Counted from the stretch's first letter, positions 1 to 8,408 are shown. The stretch: DNA of 64,000 nt from Kutzneria buriramensis (GCF_003387475.1 NZ_QUNO01000020.1:1-64000); one strand, 5' to 3'. The notes: generated from the letters alone by a model not told the origin. A program made the numbers and translations.

Positions 1-11
1 ACAGACTGTGT

Positions 12-77
12 GGGCAACGGAGTTCCTGCTGTTCATCGATCTTGGTCGACGCTGTTCTAGCAGGAGCTCCGTTGTCC
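12..77. repeat. interrupted inverted repeat
   Basis: Arms at 12-30 and 59-77 (core caacggagttcctgct versus agcaggagctccgttg) pair over 19 bp with two mismatches around a 28-nt spacer. No T-tract follows, so it is not a clear terminator. It may be the end of an element lying left of the window or a regulatory dyad. The bases up to 130 hold no gene. Confidence 0.5.
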
Positions 78-130
78 GTCTCGGCCGGCTTGACAGCCGC
101 TGCCCGCGCCTTAACTGAACGGCATTGGTT

Positions 131-391
131 CTAGTCCGGCCACTCGCCGGTGACCTGCTCGTACGCGGTGGCGCCGGCCCGGTCGGTGGCCGCCTTGACC
201 AGGCCGAACACCGCGCCCTCGATGGCGGCGGCGGTCAGCACCCGGGCCCAGCCCTGGCGCCGGTCCGTCGCGGTGGGAGTGTCGTGCTCGCCGGTCGCCA
301 CCCGCCAGAGCCGTCTGGTGACGGCCCCGGCGGCGGCGCCGGCGAGCATGCTCAACAGTGTTGCGGCTACCTTGTACGCGAGTTTGCCCAT
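131..391 (-). CDS. DUF4235-type small membrane protein
   Basis: An 86-residue protein that begins MGKLAYK and has an Ala/Leu-rich helix at about residues 7-27 (glycine-zipper-like AGAAAGAV), an arginine-rich RRLWR turn, and a second hydrophobic stretch at about 50-66. This layout matches the actinobacterial DUF4235 family of unknown function. It lies downstream of another tiny membrane protein on the same strand, 38 bp away, so the two may be co-transcribed, perhaps as envelope stress genes (inference). The longer reading frame that overlaps it has no better start. Confidence 0.75.
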   Translation of the reverse strand: MGKLAYKVAATLLSMLAGAAAGAVTRRLWRVATGEHDTPTATDRRQGWARVLTAAAIEGAVFGLVKAATDRAGATAYEQVTGEWPD

Positions 392-429
392 GGTGGCGGG
401 ATTGCCACCGCGGGACGGTTGCGAAACCG

Positions 430-585
430 TCAGTACCAGTGCGCGCGGCCGCCGATGCGCCGGCCGGTGCCGCCCACGATCGCCAGGATCGCGCCGATCA
501 CGGCGAGGATGATGCCGATGGTCCACAGTGTCGGGATCCCGAAGATGAACCCGACGATCAGCAGAATGACTCCAAGGGTGATCAT
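430..585 (-). CDS. DUF6131-like 51-residue membrane protein
   Basis: A 51-residue protein starting MITLGVILLIVGF. It is nearly all hydrophobic (two short helices with the repeat pattern ILLIVGFIFGI and IGIILAVIGAILAIVG) and ends in a short basic tail with GRRIGGR. A textbook ribosome site, AAGGAGGTT at 591-599, fixes the start at 585 and rules out the longer upstream frame. It resembles the small DUF6131 family of actinobacteria. Function unknown. Confidence 0.8.
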   Translation of the reverse strand: MITLGVILLIVGFIFGIPTLWTIGIILAVIGAILAIVGGTGRRIGGRAHWY

Positions 586-693
586 GGCCCAACCTCCTTC
601 GCCGGTGGGGTGACCGCCCCACGACGTCGGAAAACCGGCCATTCGGACCAACCACGGAGGTTTCACGGGTCGCTACGTGCGGTATCCCCGCGC

Positions 694-1347
694 GTGGACA
701 CGGTTGTGCTGGCCGACGTCGACGGCACGCTCGTCGACTCCAACTACCTCCACGCCGTGGCCTGGTCCCGGGCGTTCCGGGACTGCGGCGTCACGGTGTC
801 GACGTGGCGCATCCACCGGGCCATCGGCATGGGCGGCGACCAGCTGGTCAGCGCCGTCGCCGGCGAGCGCGTGGAGTTGCTGCACGGTGACGACGTGCGC
901 GCGGCGTGGGCCGAGCAGGTGAAGCCGCTGCTGGGCGAGATCGTGCCGCTGTCCGGGGCACGGGACCTGCTCGTCGAGGTGAAACGCCTGGGCTGCGGGC
1001 TGGTGCTGGCCAGCTCCGGCAAGCCGGAACACGTCGACCACTACCTGGGCCTGCTCGGCGTGCGGGATCTCGTCGACGGCTGGACGACGTCCGAGGACGT
1101 GGAGGCGACCAAACCGGCGCCGGACCTGCTCGGCGTCGCGCTGCACAAGGTGCCGGCGGAGCGGGCGCTCGCACTGGGGGATTCCGTCTGGGACTGCGAG
1201 GCCGCCGGCAAGCTGGGCATTCCGACGGTGGGGCTGCGCACCGGGGGCTTCGGCGAGGCGGAGCTGCGCGACGCCGGGGCGATCCGGGTGTACGAGGATC
1301 CCTCGGCTTTGCGGGCCGAACTGCGCGACGTGCTCGAACTGGTCTGA
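694..1347 (+). CDS. HAD-superfamily phosphatase (beta-phosphoglucomutase/phosphoglycolate phosphatase-like)
   Basis: A 217-residue HAD hydrolase. Motif I is DVDGTLVDS near the N-terminus (nucleophile Asp and acid/base Asp), motif II is the LASSGK segment, motif III is the Lys of the TKPAPDLL loop, and motif IV is LGDSVWDCEAA. The helical cap after motif I is the C1 type that acts on small phosphorylated metabolites. The GTG at 694 places motif I at the usual distance from the N-terminus; the frame upstream is open but not homologous to the family. Substrate cannot be told. It converges on the next gene across a strong hairpin. Confidence 0.85.
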   Translation: MDTVVLADVDGTLVDSNYLHAVAWSRAFRDCGVTVSTWRIHRAIGMGGDQLVSAVAGERVELLHGDDVRAAWAEQVKPLLGEIVPLSGARDLLVEVKRLGCGLVLASSGKPEHVDHYLGLLGVRDLVDGWTTSEDVEATKPAPDLLGVALHKVPAERALALGDSVWDCEAAGKLGIPTVGLRTGGFGEAELRDAGAIRVYEDPSALRAELRDVLELV

Positions 1348-1349
1348 AA

Positions 1350-1390
1350 GCGGGGAAGGCCGGCGCACTGGTTCGCGCCGGCCTTCCCGC
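1350..1390. terminator. bidirectional hairpin terminator
   Basis: gcggggaaggccggcgc at 1350-1366 pairs with gcgccggccttcccgc at 1375-1390 across an 8-nt loop with one bulged G. It sits between the convergent stop codons of the HAD gene (1347) and the GH2 gene (1412). There is no U-tract, as is usual in high-GC actinomycetes. Confidence 0.75.
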
Positions 1391-1411
1391 TCACTGCCGC
1401 TGGCTGATCAC

Positions 1412-4177
1412 TCAGCCCTTGACGTCGATCTTGCCGACGTTCCAGCCGCTGACGCTGACCACCGGGGACGCCCCGTTGAGGTCGCTGGACTTCCAGGTGA
1501 CGCTCAGGGTCTGCGACTCGCCGGGCCACAACGTGATGTCGTTGTCGTCCCAGAGGGTCGAGGTGACCTGGTTGTCACCGGACTGCTCGCTGCCGGCCAC
1601 GGTGCCGCGCCGGACGTCGGCCCGTAGGAAGAAGCCGACCGTCGGGGTGGTGGAGGTGTTGGTGATGGTCACCTTGGTCACCCGGTCCGCGCCGTCCGGC
1701 CCGGCCGCGTTCGACGTGCTCGCGGTGGCCGAGACCTTGGCCTGTGCCAACGACTTCAGGCCGGTCAGGTCGGCGTAGGTGGTCATCGTCGCCTGCGGGT
1801 TGCCCAGCGTGGACGACCAGTTCACCGCGTCCTGCTTGGTGGGCTGCCAGTACACGTTGCGGTCCACCACGGCATTGTTCTGCTTGACCAGCAGCTCGAC
1901 GAAGTACACGTTGTTCGGCGTGCTGGTCGGCACCTTCGGCTTGACCACGGAGTTGCGCACCTGCTGCGGGTTCAGCGTCAGGCCGTTCACGCCCTGGTCG
2001 TCGAGCACCTTGCCGCCTGTGTCGTAGACCTTCGCCTCTACCGACACGTTGGACTGCGTCGTGCCGGACAGGTTGTCCAGGGTCACCGCGTTGTCGTCGA
2101 TCGCGAACAGCCCGTGCAGCGGCTGGTTGGCCTTCTTCGCGCCGAAGAAGCTGCCGGCCTGGTCGCCGTCGTAGTTGTAGAGGTCCCAGAGCAGCGTCGG
2201 CCAGCCCTTGTTGGCCTGCCAGTAGATGGTGCCGGTGGCCGGCGCGCTGGCGTTGGTGGAGTGGTCCAGGAACGCCTCGAACTGGGCGCGCGTGTTCTCG
2301 TAGTTCTGGACCTGCGCCTCCTCGACGTAGGACGGGAGGTCGCTCCACTTGCCGTAGCGGTTGGTCAGCGCGGTGTCGAAGGTGAATAGCGTGCCGAACT
2401 TGTAGCCGCCGTGACCGGTCTCGTAGTTGGCGTGGTACTGGTTGAAGTCCGGGTTCTGCCACAGGTTGGACTGGTCGGACGCGGACAGGAAGCGGTTGAT
2501 CGAGTCCAGCGTCGGCACGGTGTCGCCGGCGCTCTGCTCGCTGTCGAAGCCCCACGAGCCGCCCGCGTTGGTGCGGGTGCTGTCGCCGCTGTCGAAGTGG
2601 CTGGTGTCGTACCAGTAGTTCGGCGGCACGTAGTCGTACGGGCCCTCCTTCTCACCGGCCGCGCCCAGCTGCGGGCTGCTGTTGTACTCGGCCGAGGAGA
2701 TGATCGGCTGGCTGAAGTCGGCGGCCTTGAAGCCGGCGAGCTCGGCCTTCTCGGTGGAGGCGCTGGGGGCGTTGTCGCTCCAGCTGTAGGTGAACACGCT
2801 GGGGTGGTCGCGCTCGCTCTCGCCGATGGTCTGCGCGGACAGCGTCAGCAGGCTGAGGGTGGCCGCGGCGGTGCCGGGGGTCTCCCAGAAGTCGCAGCAC
2901 TGCTGGCCGGAGTCGATCAGCATGCCGGCCGCGTCCATCTGCTGGAAGAAGTCGTCCGGCGGCAGGTGGCCCTCCAGCCGGATGGTGTTGAGCCCCATGT
3001 TCTTCAGCAGCGCGATCTGCCGGGCGATGCTGGCGGAGTCGTAGCGCAGGAACAGGTCCGACGCGAAGCCGCCGCCACGCACCACGAACGGCTGGCCGTT
3101 GATCGAGTACTGGCGCACGCCGTCCGGCGCGATGGTCGCCTTGCCCACCAGGGCGGTGGTGATGTTGCGGATGCCGAACTGCTCGTGCGTGCTGTTGCCG
3201 CCGGCCACCGTCGTGTCCAATGTGTACAGCGGCGACGGGCCCATCTGGTACGGCCACCAGACCTGCGGGTGCGAGATCGTCTGCACCGGGAAGGTCACCG
3301 TGGCCTTGGAGTGCGCGGCGACCGTGACGCTCTGGCTCACCGTGATCGGCGTGCCGCCGCCCGGGGGAGTGATCGTCGCGGTGGCGTTGCCGGTCTGGCT
3401 GGAGCCGCCGCCGTTGGTGACGTCGGCCTTCACGGTCAGCTTGGAGCTGCTCAGGTCGGTGGCGTTGGCCTGGATCACGTGCGCGTTGCCGATCGACAGC
3501 GCGTTCGCGACCAGCAGCTGCACCGGGAACTGGATGCCGGTGTTGTTGTCGGGCGGCAGCTGGTTCCAGTCGACGTCGTCCAGGGTCAGCATCTTGGACG
3601 GGTCGTTGGGGTACATCTCGATGGCCAGCGAGTTCGCGCCGGACTTGAGCACGCTGCTGACGTCGAAGGTGAACTTGGTGTAGGCGCCGGTGACGGTCGT
3701 GTTGGTGGCGACCTCCTTGCCGTCGACCCAGACGTCGGCCTTGCCGACCACGCCGTTGACCACGAGCGATGCCGTCTGGCCGGCGGCCAGCGAGGTGGTG
3801 AAGTCGGTGCGGAACCACCACGGCTTGGCGAACTGCGCGGTGGTGACCGGGCCGGAGTTCTTCTTCTGGGTGCCGAAGCAGGTCTTCATGTTGTCGGCCA
3901 TGAAGACGTTAGGGCACTTGTTGTTCTGAAGCAGCGCGGTGATCTCGGTGCCGGGCGCGCCCCCGTCGTCCGGCTGGACCTTCAGCCAGCCCGACGTGTT
4001 GAAGCCGGGCGTGGAGATCGCGGCGCCGGTCTGCGTCGCGGTCGCGCTGCTGAGCACCGTCCACCCACCGGTGCCCAGTGTGGTCAGGCCCGGCGGGGCC
4101 GCGGCGGCGCTGGTCGGTGGCGCCGGCGCCACCAGCGCAAGCGCGGCGCCGAGCACCGCGCCGATGACTCGCTTCAT
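1412..4177 (-). CDS. secreted GH2 exo-beta-D-glucosaminidase-like enzyme
   Basis: A 921-residue exported glycoside hydrolase. A Sec signal peptide (MKRVIGAVLG, then an Ala/Leu core, cleavage near TSAAAA) is followed by a GH2 sugar-binding domain (about 60-200), an Ig-like domain (240-340), a TIM barrel (about 350-640) and C-terminal beta domains. The acid/base position reads S467-D468 rather than the usual N-E, and the nucleophile is E547 in GFDSEQSAG. This S-D replacement is the hallmark of the exo-chitosanase subfamily typified by CsxA of Amycolatopsis. A good Shine-Dalgarno site (AAGGAG) precedes ATG 4177. A Csn-box-like palindrome lies 70 bp upstream, which fits release of GlcN from chitosan oligomers. 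It could still be a beta-mannosidase-like relative. Confidence 0.87.
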   Translation of the reverse strand: MKRVIGAVLGAALALVAPAPPTSAAAAPPGLTTLGTGGWTVLSSATATQTGAAISTPGFNTSGWLKVQPDDGGAPGTEITALLQNNKCPNVFMADNMKTCFGTQKKNSGPVTTAQFAKPWWFRTDFTTSLAAGQTASLVVNGVVGKADVWVDGKEVATNTTVTGAYTKFTFDVSSVLKSGANSLAIEMYPNDPSKMLTLDDVDWNQLPPDNNTGIQFPVQLLVANALSIGNAHVIQANATDLSSSKLTVKADVTNGGGSSQTGNATATITPPGGGTPITVSQSVTVAAHSKATVTFPVQTISHPQVWWPYQMGPSPLYTLDTTVAGGNSTHEQFGIRNITTALVGKATIAPDGVRQYSINGQPFVVRGGGFASDLFLRYDSASIARQIALLKNMGLNTIRLEGHLPPDDFFQQMDAAGMLIDSGQQCCDFWETPGTAAATLSLLTLSAQTIGESERDHPSVFTYSWSDNAPSASTEKAELAGFKAADFSQPIISSAEYNSSPQLGAAGEKEGPYDYVPPNYWYDTSHFDSGDSTRTNAGGSWGFDSEQSAGDTVPTLDSINRFLSASDQSNLWQNPDFNQYHANYETGHGGYKFGTLFTFDTALTNRYGKWSDLPSYVEEAQVQNYENTRAQFEAFLDHSTNASAPATGTIYWQANKGWPTLLWDLYNYDGDQAGSFFGAKKANQPLHGLFAIDDNAVTLDNLSGTTQSNVSVEAKVYDTGGKVLDDQGVNGLTLNPQQVRNSVVKPKVPTSTPNNVYFVELLVKQNNAVVDRNVYWQPTKQDAVNWSSTLGNPQATMTTYADLTGLKSLAQAKVSATASTSNAAGPDGADRVTKVTITNTSTTPTVGFFLRADVRRGTVAGSEQSGDNQVTSTLWDDNDITLWPGESQTLSVTWKSSDLNGASPVVSVSGWNVGKIDVKG

Positions 4178-4502
4178 GGTCAGCTCCTTGCGGACGAATG
4201 ACGCGGGCGAGCGGCGGCGGCGGCGTTCCGCTGCTTGGTCCAGTATTAGGAAAGGTTCCTTCCTATAGTCGGACAGCCTTGCGGTGCGGACACATTGCTG
4301 TCAATAGTCCGGCCGCGTTCGGGGGTTGTCCGCCGGTTCCCCAGGCTGAACCCGCACGTTGATCGAAGGGGACGGGTTCGCCGGCCGGACGGCCCTGTCG
4401 GGAAAGGTTTTCCCCATTCGGCCGGTAAGATGATCATCGGATCCGGCTGAACGGTCCCTGGAGGACAAAAGGGGCGATTGTGCGCAATTTCGGCATCGGG
4501 GC
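4178..4502. other. divergent intergenic region
   Basis: A 325-bp spacer between the GH2 gene and the frameshifted TetR gene. It carries the Csn-box-like palindrome (4248-4260). The short reading frames here lack ribosome sites and show no coding bias, so I call no gene. Confidence 0.6.
4248..4260. promoter_or_regulatory. Csn-box-like operator
   Basis: AGGAAAGGTTCCT, with arms AGGAA/TTCCT, 71 bp upstream of the GH2 start. As I recall it, the operator of CsnR, the ROK-family repressor of Streptomyces chitosanase genes, is AGGAAAGTTTCCT, so this copy differs by one base. It predicts induction of the GH2 gene by glucosamine oligosaccharides. No csnR homologue lies in the window. Confidence 0.55.
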
Positions 4503-5097
4503 ATGACCGCGCCGACCTACCGGCGGTCGGCCGGGTCGCCGCGCGGCGAGGCCCGCAAGCGGGCGCTGCTGGAGCTCGTCACCGACGACCTGGCGGCCAA
4601 CGGCCTGGTCGACTTCTCGCTGCGGCGGGCAGCCCGCGCCGCTGGCACCACGCACAAGGTGCTGCTGTACCACTTCGACAACGCTGAGGACCTGCTGCGG
4701 CAGGCCGTCTTCCGACTGCGCGAACGGCGTATCGACAACGCGCTGGCCGCCGGCACGCCCGCGCACGGCCTGGTCGAGTTCGTGCGGCTGGCCTGGGGCT
4801 CGCTGATCTCGGAGGACCTTGGCGTGCGGCGAGTGCTTCAACAGGCGGTGGGGCTGGCGATGTACGACCCCGGTCGGCATCGCGACCTGGGCCGGGAGGC
4901 GTCCCGGTCAGTACATGCCCGTGCTGATGACGGCCTGTCCTGCCGAGTGGTCGGAGGAGCGTCGCCAGGGCGTGGCCGCGATGGTGGTGGCGACCCTGCG
5001 CGGCCTGCTGCTGGAACGCCTCGTCGGCGACCCCGCCACCGCCGACGCCGGCCTGGCGGCGCTGCTGTCGACGCTGGCCCTGCTCGACCCCCGCTGA
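4503..5097 (+). pseudogene. frameshifted TetR-family regulator
   Basis: The N-terminal half (from MTAPTYRRSAG) has a TetR-like helix-turn-helix (LRRAARAAGTTHKVLLYHFDN) and runs to about DPGRHRDLGREAS. The family-like C-terminal half resumes in the +1 frame from QYMPVLM at about 4905 and ends at 5097 with LSTLALLDPR. One extra base near 4900 (in gtcccggtcagtac) accounts for the break; correcting it would give a protein of just under 200 residues. It is either a real pseudogene or a sequencing error. It is divergent from the GH2 gene, which it may once have controlled. Confidence 0.7.
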
Positions 5098-5099
5098 AC

Positions 5100-5214
5100 C
5101 CCCGCGAGTCGCGCTCACAGACACACCGAAATGCGGTTTCAGGCAGAAACGAGACTCGAAGCTCAGATCTGCCCGACACGCATTTCGGCATGACGCTGGA
5201 CGGGACTCGCGGGG
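5100..5214. repeat. nested palindromic element (unit C)
   Basis: A 115-bp stretch built of nested arms: ccccgcgagtc (5100-5110) with gactcgcgggg (5204-5214), and ccgaaatgcg (5126-5135) with cgcatttcgg (5179-5188). Smaller arms lie inside: gtttc/gaaac (5136-5140/5146-5150) and ggcag/ctgcc. All major arms are perfect. It lies exactly between the ends of two decayed genes. It resembles, in size and build but not in sequence, the two palindromes around the HNH gene at 32-34 kb. Confidence 0.7.
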
Positions 5215-5263
5215 TCTGCCCCAGACCTGCAATCGTTCTGGTCCTGGCCGCTACTCGCGGGGG

Positions 5264-6190
5264 TCAGGGCTGGGCCGGCCACTGCGCCTGCGTGTTGGCC
5301 GGCACCGCGGACAGCGAGGTCGGGAACGTGACCGGCAGGTGCCCGGACGGGTTGGCGTCGCCGAACAGCAGCGCGGCGACGGCCTTGCCCCACACCTGGC
5401 CGTCGTGGAAGCCCTCGAACACGCCGGCGACCTGGTTCAGCCACGGCATCAGGATCGCGGAGTTGTCGTTGAGCACCACGATGGTCCGGGGATTGGCCGC
5501 CGCGACCGCGGAGATCAGCGCGTCCTGGTTGTCGGGCAGGTTCAGCGACGCGCTGTCGGCCTCCTCGTGCCGGTAGTTGTCGCTGGCGAACACGACCGCC
5601 ACCGACGAGGACCGCGCCAGGTTGGCGGCGGCGTTCTGGTCGGTGCCGTCGTTGTAGCTCACCTGCGTGCTGCGGCGTGGTGACGATGGCGTTGCGGCTG
5701 CCGGTGGGGGCCTTGTCGAACATGCCGAACCGGAACATCTGGGTCAGCACGCGGGACACCACTGTGTCCACAGTGGACTGACTGACCCTGCCCGTTCTGC
5801 GCGGCCTGGATCAGGTAGTCGGCGTAGCAGTAGCCGCCGGGCATCTCCACGGTTAGGCCGGTGTTGGCGGCCTGCTGGTAGAGCCCGGTGTTCAGGATCG
5901 CCGGGTTCTGGCAGCCGGAAACGTTCAGGGTCTGCTTGCCGCCGGCGCCGGAAGCGTTGGTGTAGATGGGGTTCCAGTCGTTGCCGTTGTCGGAGACCTG
6001 AATCTGGAACGCCATGGCGTAGGCCGTCTCCCGCTGCAGCACGACCTGCGTGATCGACGACGTCGCGCCGAGGTCTGCCTGGAGCCACTGGGGGTCGGCC
6101 GCCGCGCTGGACCAACGGATGTCGGTGTCACCGTCCACGGCGGCCGAGGCGGGGGAAAGCAGGGTGGTGGGGCCGCCGCCGACCAGTGTC
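5264..6190 (-). pseudogene. decayed GH3 beta-glucosidase with F5/8-type domain
   Basis: Remnants in at least three frames read 5'->3' on the minus strand. First comes a discoidin/F5-8-type carbohydrate-binding domain (DGDTDIRWSSAAADPQW, then LGATSSITQVVLQRE, about 6170-5830). Next is a scrap of the GH3 N-domain end (DTVVSRVLTQMFRFGMFDK, about 5770-5668), then most of the GH3 C-terminal domain (SYNDGTDQNAAANLA to PAQP, stop at 5264). The catalytic barrel with its Asp nucleophile is missing, and no start or signal peptide remains. It was probably a secreted beta-glucosidase, lost by internal deletion and frameshifts. Confidence 0.75.
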
Positions 6191-6262
6191 GGCAGGAGGA
6201 TGGGAGAGCGCACTCCCGGATCGTCCGCCGCCGGTTCCGGGCTGCCAATGGCCGGCCATACG

Positions 6263-6276
6263 GAGACTGGAGTCTC
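6263..6276. promoter_or_regulatory. palindrome upstream of TetR gene
   Basis: gagact-gg-agtctc, a perfect 6-bp dyad 22 bp before the TetR start. It shares the half-site ctggagt with the palindrome at 6898-6913 that precedes the SDR gene, so both may be operators of the same regulator. Confidence 0.45.
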
Positions 6277-6297
6277 AGCTCTGTTAGGCTGACCGGT

Positions 6298-6891
6298 ATG
6301 ACCGAGCCGAGGACCCCGGGCCTGCGCGAGCGCAAGAAGCTCGCCGCGATGGAGGCGCTGCGGCACGCGGCGTTCGAGCTGTTCGCCCGGCAGGGCTTCG
6401 AGCAGACGTCGGTGGACGACATCGCCGAGCGGGCCGAGGTGTCCCGGGCCAGCTTCTTCCGGTACTTCAACGCCAAGGAGGACGTGCTCAACTTCGACGA
6501 CGACCAGCGCCGCGAGGCGTTCGGCGCGGAGTTGGCCGCCCGTGGCGACGAGCCGGTGCTGGACGCGCTGCGCGCCGCGGTGAAGGCGCACGTGGCCGGC
6601 ATGGACGAGACCACCAGGGCCCGCACCGTGGAGTACGCCCGGCTGATGATGATGGGGTCGCGCACCCTGCTCGGCCAGGCCTACGAGATCCGGATCAAGT
6701 GGCTGCGGCTGGTGGAGACCCAGCTGCGCGAGCGGCTGGCCGGCCGCGCCGACGTCGACCTGGTCGCGCCGCAGCTGGCCGACCTCGCGGTGAGCGTGCT
6801 GGAGACGTCCATGCGGCTGGTCAGCCTGGACACCGACCGGGACTTCGACGAGATCGTGGACCGGGGCTTCGCGCTGCTCACCTTCGAGTGA
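6298..6891 (+). CDS. TetR/AcrR-family transcriptional regulator
   Basis: A 197-residue regulator. The N-terminal HTH (residues about 10-60: LRERKKLAAMEALRHAAFEL, then TSVDDIAERAEVSRASFFRYF) is typical of TetR repressors, and a helical ligand-binding domain follows. It is followed by an SDR oxidoreductase gene only 39 bp downstream. A palindrome in that gap suggests it controls the SDR and, via the upstream palindrome, itself. Ligand unknown. Confidence 0.9.
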   Translation: MTEPRTPGLRERKKLAAMEALRHAAFELFARQGFEQTSVDDIAERAEVSRASFFRYFNAKEDVLNFDDDQRREAFGAELAARGDEPVLDALRAAVKAHVAGMDETTRARTVEYARLMMMGSRTLLGQAYEIRIKWLRLVETQLRERLAGRADVDLVAPQLADLAVSVLETSMRLVSLDTDRDFDEIVDRGFALLTFE

Positions 6892-6897
6892 CTTGCG

Positions 6898-6913
6898 CTG
6901 GAGTGCACTCCAG
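6898..6913. promoter_or_regulatory. perfect 16-bp palindrome, likely TetR operator
   Basis: CTGGAGTGCACTCCAG is a perfect palindrome between the TetR stop (6891) and the SDR start (6931). Spacing fits an operator over the core promoter of the SDR gene. Confidence 0.6.
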
Positions 6914-6930
6914 CTCCTAGCGTCGTAGCC

Positions 6931-7896
6931 ATGACAGCAACGGCTCAGCACAAGATCGGGACCGGCTTCGGCGCCACCAGCACCGCGGCCGAGGTCCTCG
7001 CCGGCATCGACCTGACCGGCAAGCTCGCTCTCGTCACCGGCGGCTACTCCGGCATCGGCCTGGAGACCACCCGCGCCCTGGTGGACGCGGGCGCGCGGGT
7101 GATCGTGCCGGCCCGTCGCCCGGACAACGCCCGGGGAGCGCTCTCCGAGCTGACGAACGTCGAGGTCGACGAGCTGGACCTGGGCGACCTGGCCAGTGTC
7201 GCGGCCTTCGCCGACCGCTTCCTGGCCACCGGCCGCAGCCTCGACCTGGTGATCAACAACGCCGGCGTGATGGCCTGCCCGGAGACCCGTGTCGGCCCCG
7301 GCTGGGAGGCTCAGTTCGCCACCAACCACCTCGGCCACTTCGCGCTGGTCAACCGGCTCTGGCCGGCCGTCGCCGACGGCGCGCGGGTGGTCGCCCTGTC
7401 CTCCCGCGGCCACTTCTTCTCGCCGGTCCGCTGGGACGACCTCCAGTTCGAGCACGACTACGACAAGTGGCTGGCCTACGGCCAGGCCAAGACCGCCAAC
7501 GTCCTGTTCGCGGTGCAGCTCGACAAGCTGGCCGCGGCCAGGAACGTGCGCGCCTTCGCGGTGCACCCCGGCGGCATCTGGACTCCGTTGCAGCGCCACC
7601 TCTCGCAGCAGGAGAAGATCGACCGCGGCTGGATCGACGCGGACGGCAACCAGCTGGTCCAGTTCAAGACGCCGGAACAGGGCGCCGCGACCACGGTGTT
7701 CGCCGCCACCTCGCCGCAGCTGGCCGAGCTCGGCGGCGTGTACCTGGAGGACTGCGACGTCGCCGAGGGCGTTGCTGCGGACGCCGACCCGGCGACGACC
7801 TGGTCCGGCGTGAAGGCGTACGCCACCGACCCCGAGCAGGCGTCCAGGCTGTGGGACCTCTCCGTCGAACTCACGGGCGTGAACGCCTTCGCCTGA
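6931..7896 (+). CDS. short-chain dehydrogenase/reductase
   Basis: A 321-residue NAD(P)-dependent oxidoreductase of the classical/WW-domain-oxidoreductase-like SDR type. The Rossmann motif TGGYSGIG is at 36-43, NNAG at 109-112, and the catalytic pair is Y183/K187 (YGQAK) with the Ser at about 157-158. A substrate lid follows PGGIW. The R at 61-63 of the second strand (ARRPDN) suggests NADP preference. The upstream TetR gene and palindrome suggest substrate-induced expression, perhaps for detoxifying a carbonyl compound (inference). Confidence 0.88.
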   Translation: MTATAQHKIGTGFGATSTAAEVLAGIDLTGKLALVTGGYSGIGLETTRALVDAGARVIVPARRPDNARGALSELTNVEVDELDLGDLASVAAFADRFLATGRSLDLVINNAGVMACPETRVGPGWEAQFATNHLGHFALVNRLWPAVADGARVVALSSRGHFFSPVRWDDLQFEHDYDKWLAYGQAKTANVLFAVQLDKLAAARNVRAFAVHPGGIWTPLQRHLSQQEKIDRGWIDADGNQLVQFKTPEQGAATTVFAATSPQLAELGGVYLEDCDVAEGVAADADPATTWSGVKAYATDPEQASRLWDLSVELTGVNAFA

Positions 7897-7910
7897 AATA
7901 CCATCGCGGC

Positions 7911-8408
7911 GTGGATGATCTCTGCGCCGAGTGCGGCTTCCGCTACGACGAGGCCGACGCGCCGACCGCCGCCGCCGACATCCGGCGGCTGGCCGGCGAA
8001 GTAGCCAGGGCACTGGCGACGCCCGATGCCGACCTGGCCGGGCGTCGCCGGCCGGAGCTGTGGTCGCCGGTGGAGTACGGCTGCCACCTCAGGGACGTGC
8101 TCCTCGTGCAGCGCGAGCGGGTGCTGCAGGCCCGTCGGGACAACGGATTCACGTGCGTGACCATGGGCCGCGACATCCGGGTCGAGCACGAGGGGTACGC
8201 CGAACAGGATCCCGACGACGTCGCCCGGCAGCTGACCGACGCCGCCGCGCTGTTCGGCAACGTGCTCGACCGGCTCGGCGACGACTGGGACAACGAGATG
8301 GTCTACTCCTGGCCGCAGCCGCAGCGGAGGTCGCTGCGCTGGGTCGCGGTGCACACCGTGCACGAGGCGCGCCACCATTTGCGGGACATCCGCGACCAGC
8401 TCGATTGA
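7911..8408 (+). CDS. DinB-like four-helix protein
   Basis: A 165-residue protein starting at GTG 7911, 14 bp after the SDR stop. It has the DinB/YfiT metal-ligand pattern: a His in the first helix pair (YGCHLRDVL) and a C-terminal HTVHEARHHL. The N-terminus carries CAECGFRYD, a small Cys pair seen in a subgroup of actinobacterial DinB proteins. Such proteins are linked to thiol-dependent (bacillithiol/mycothiol) transferase activity or are of unknown function. It may be co-transcribed with the SDR. Confidence 0.82.
   Translation: MDDLCAECGFRYDEADAPTAAADIRRLAGEVARALATPDADLAGRRRPELWSPVEYGCHLRDVLLVQRERVLQARRDNGFTCVTMGRDIRVEHEGYAEQDPDDVARQLTDAAALFGNVLDRLGDDWDNEMVYSWPQPQRRSLRWVAVHTVHEARHHLRDIRDQLD

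Noticed and set aside
2411-4201. 596-residue plus-strand frame inside the GH2 gene
   Set aside because: Val/Ala/Arg/Gly-rich shadow without motifs; the minus strand carries a complete GH2 enzyme.
4246-4504. short minus-strand frames (63-67 residues) upstream of the GH2 gene
   Set aside because: No ribosome site, no homology, and they overlap the operator region.
5659-8013. 784-residue open frame on the minus strand opposite the TetR and SDR genes
   Set aside because: The part opposite TetR/SDR is an antisense shadow; only the last ~150 residues belong to the GH3 pseudogene.
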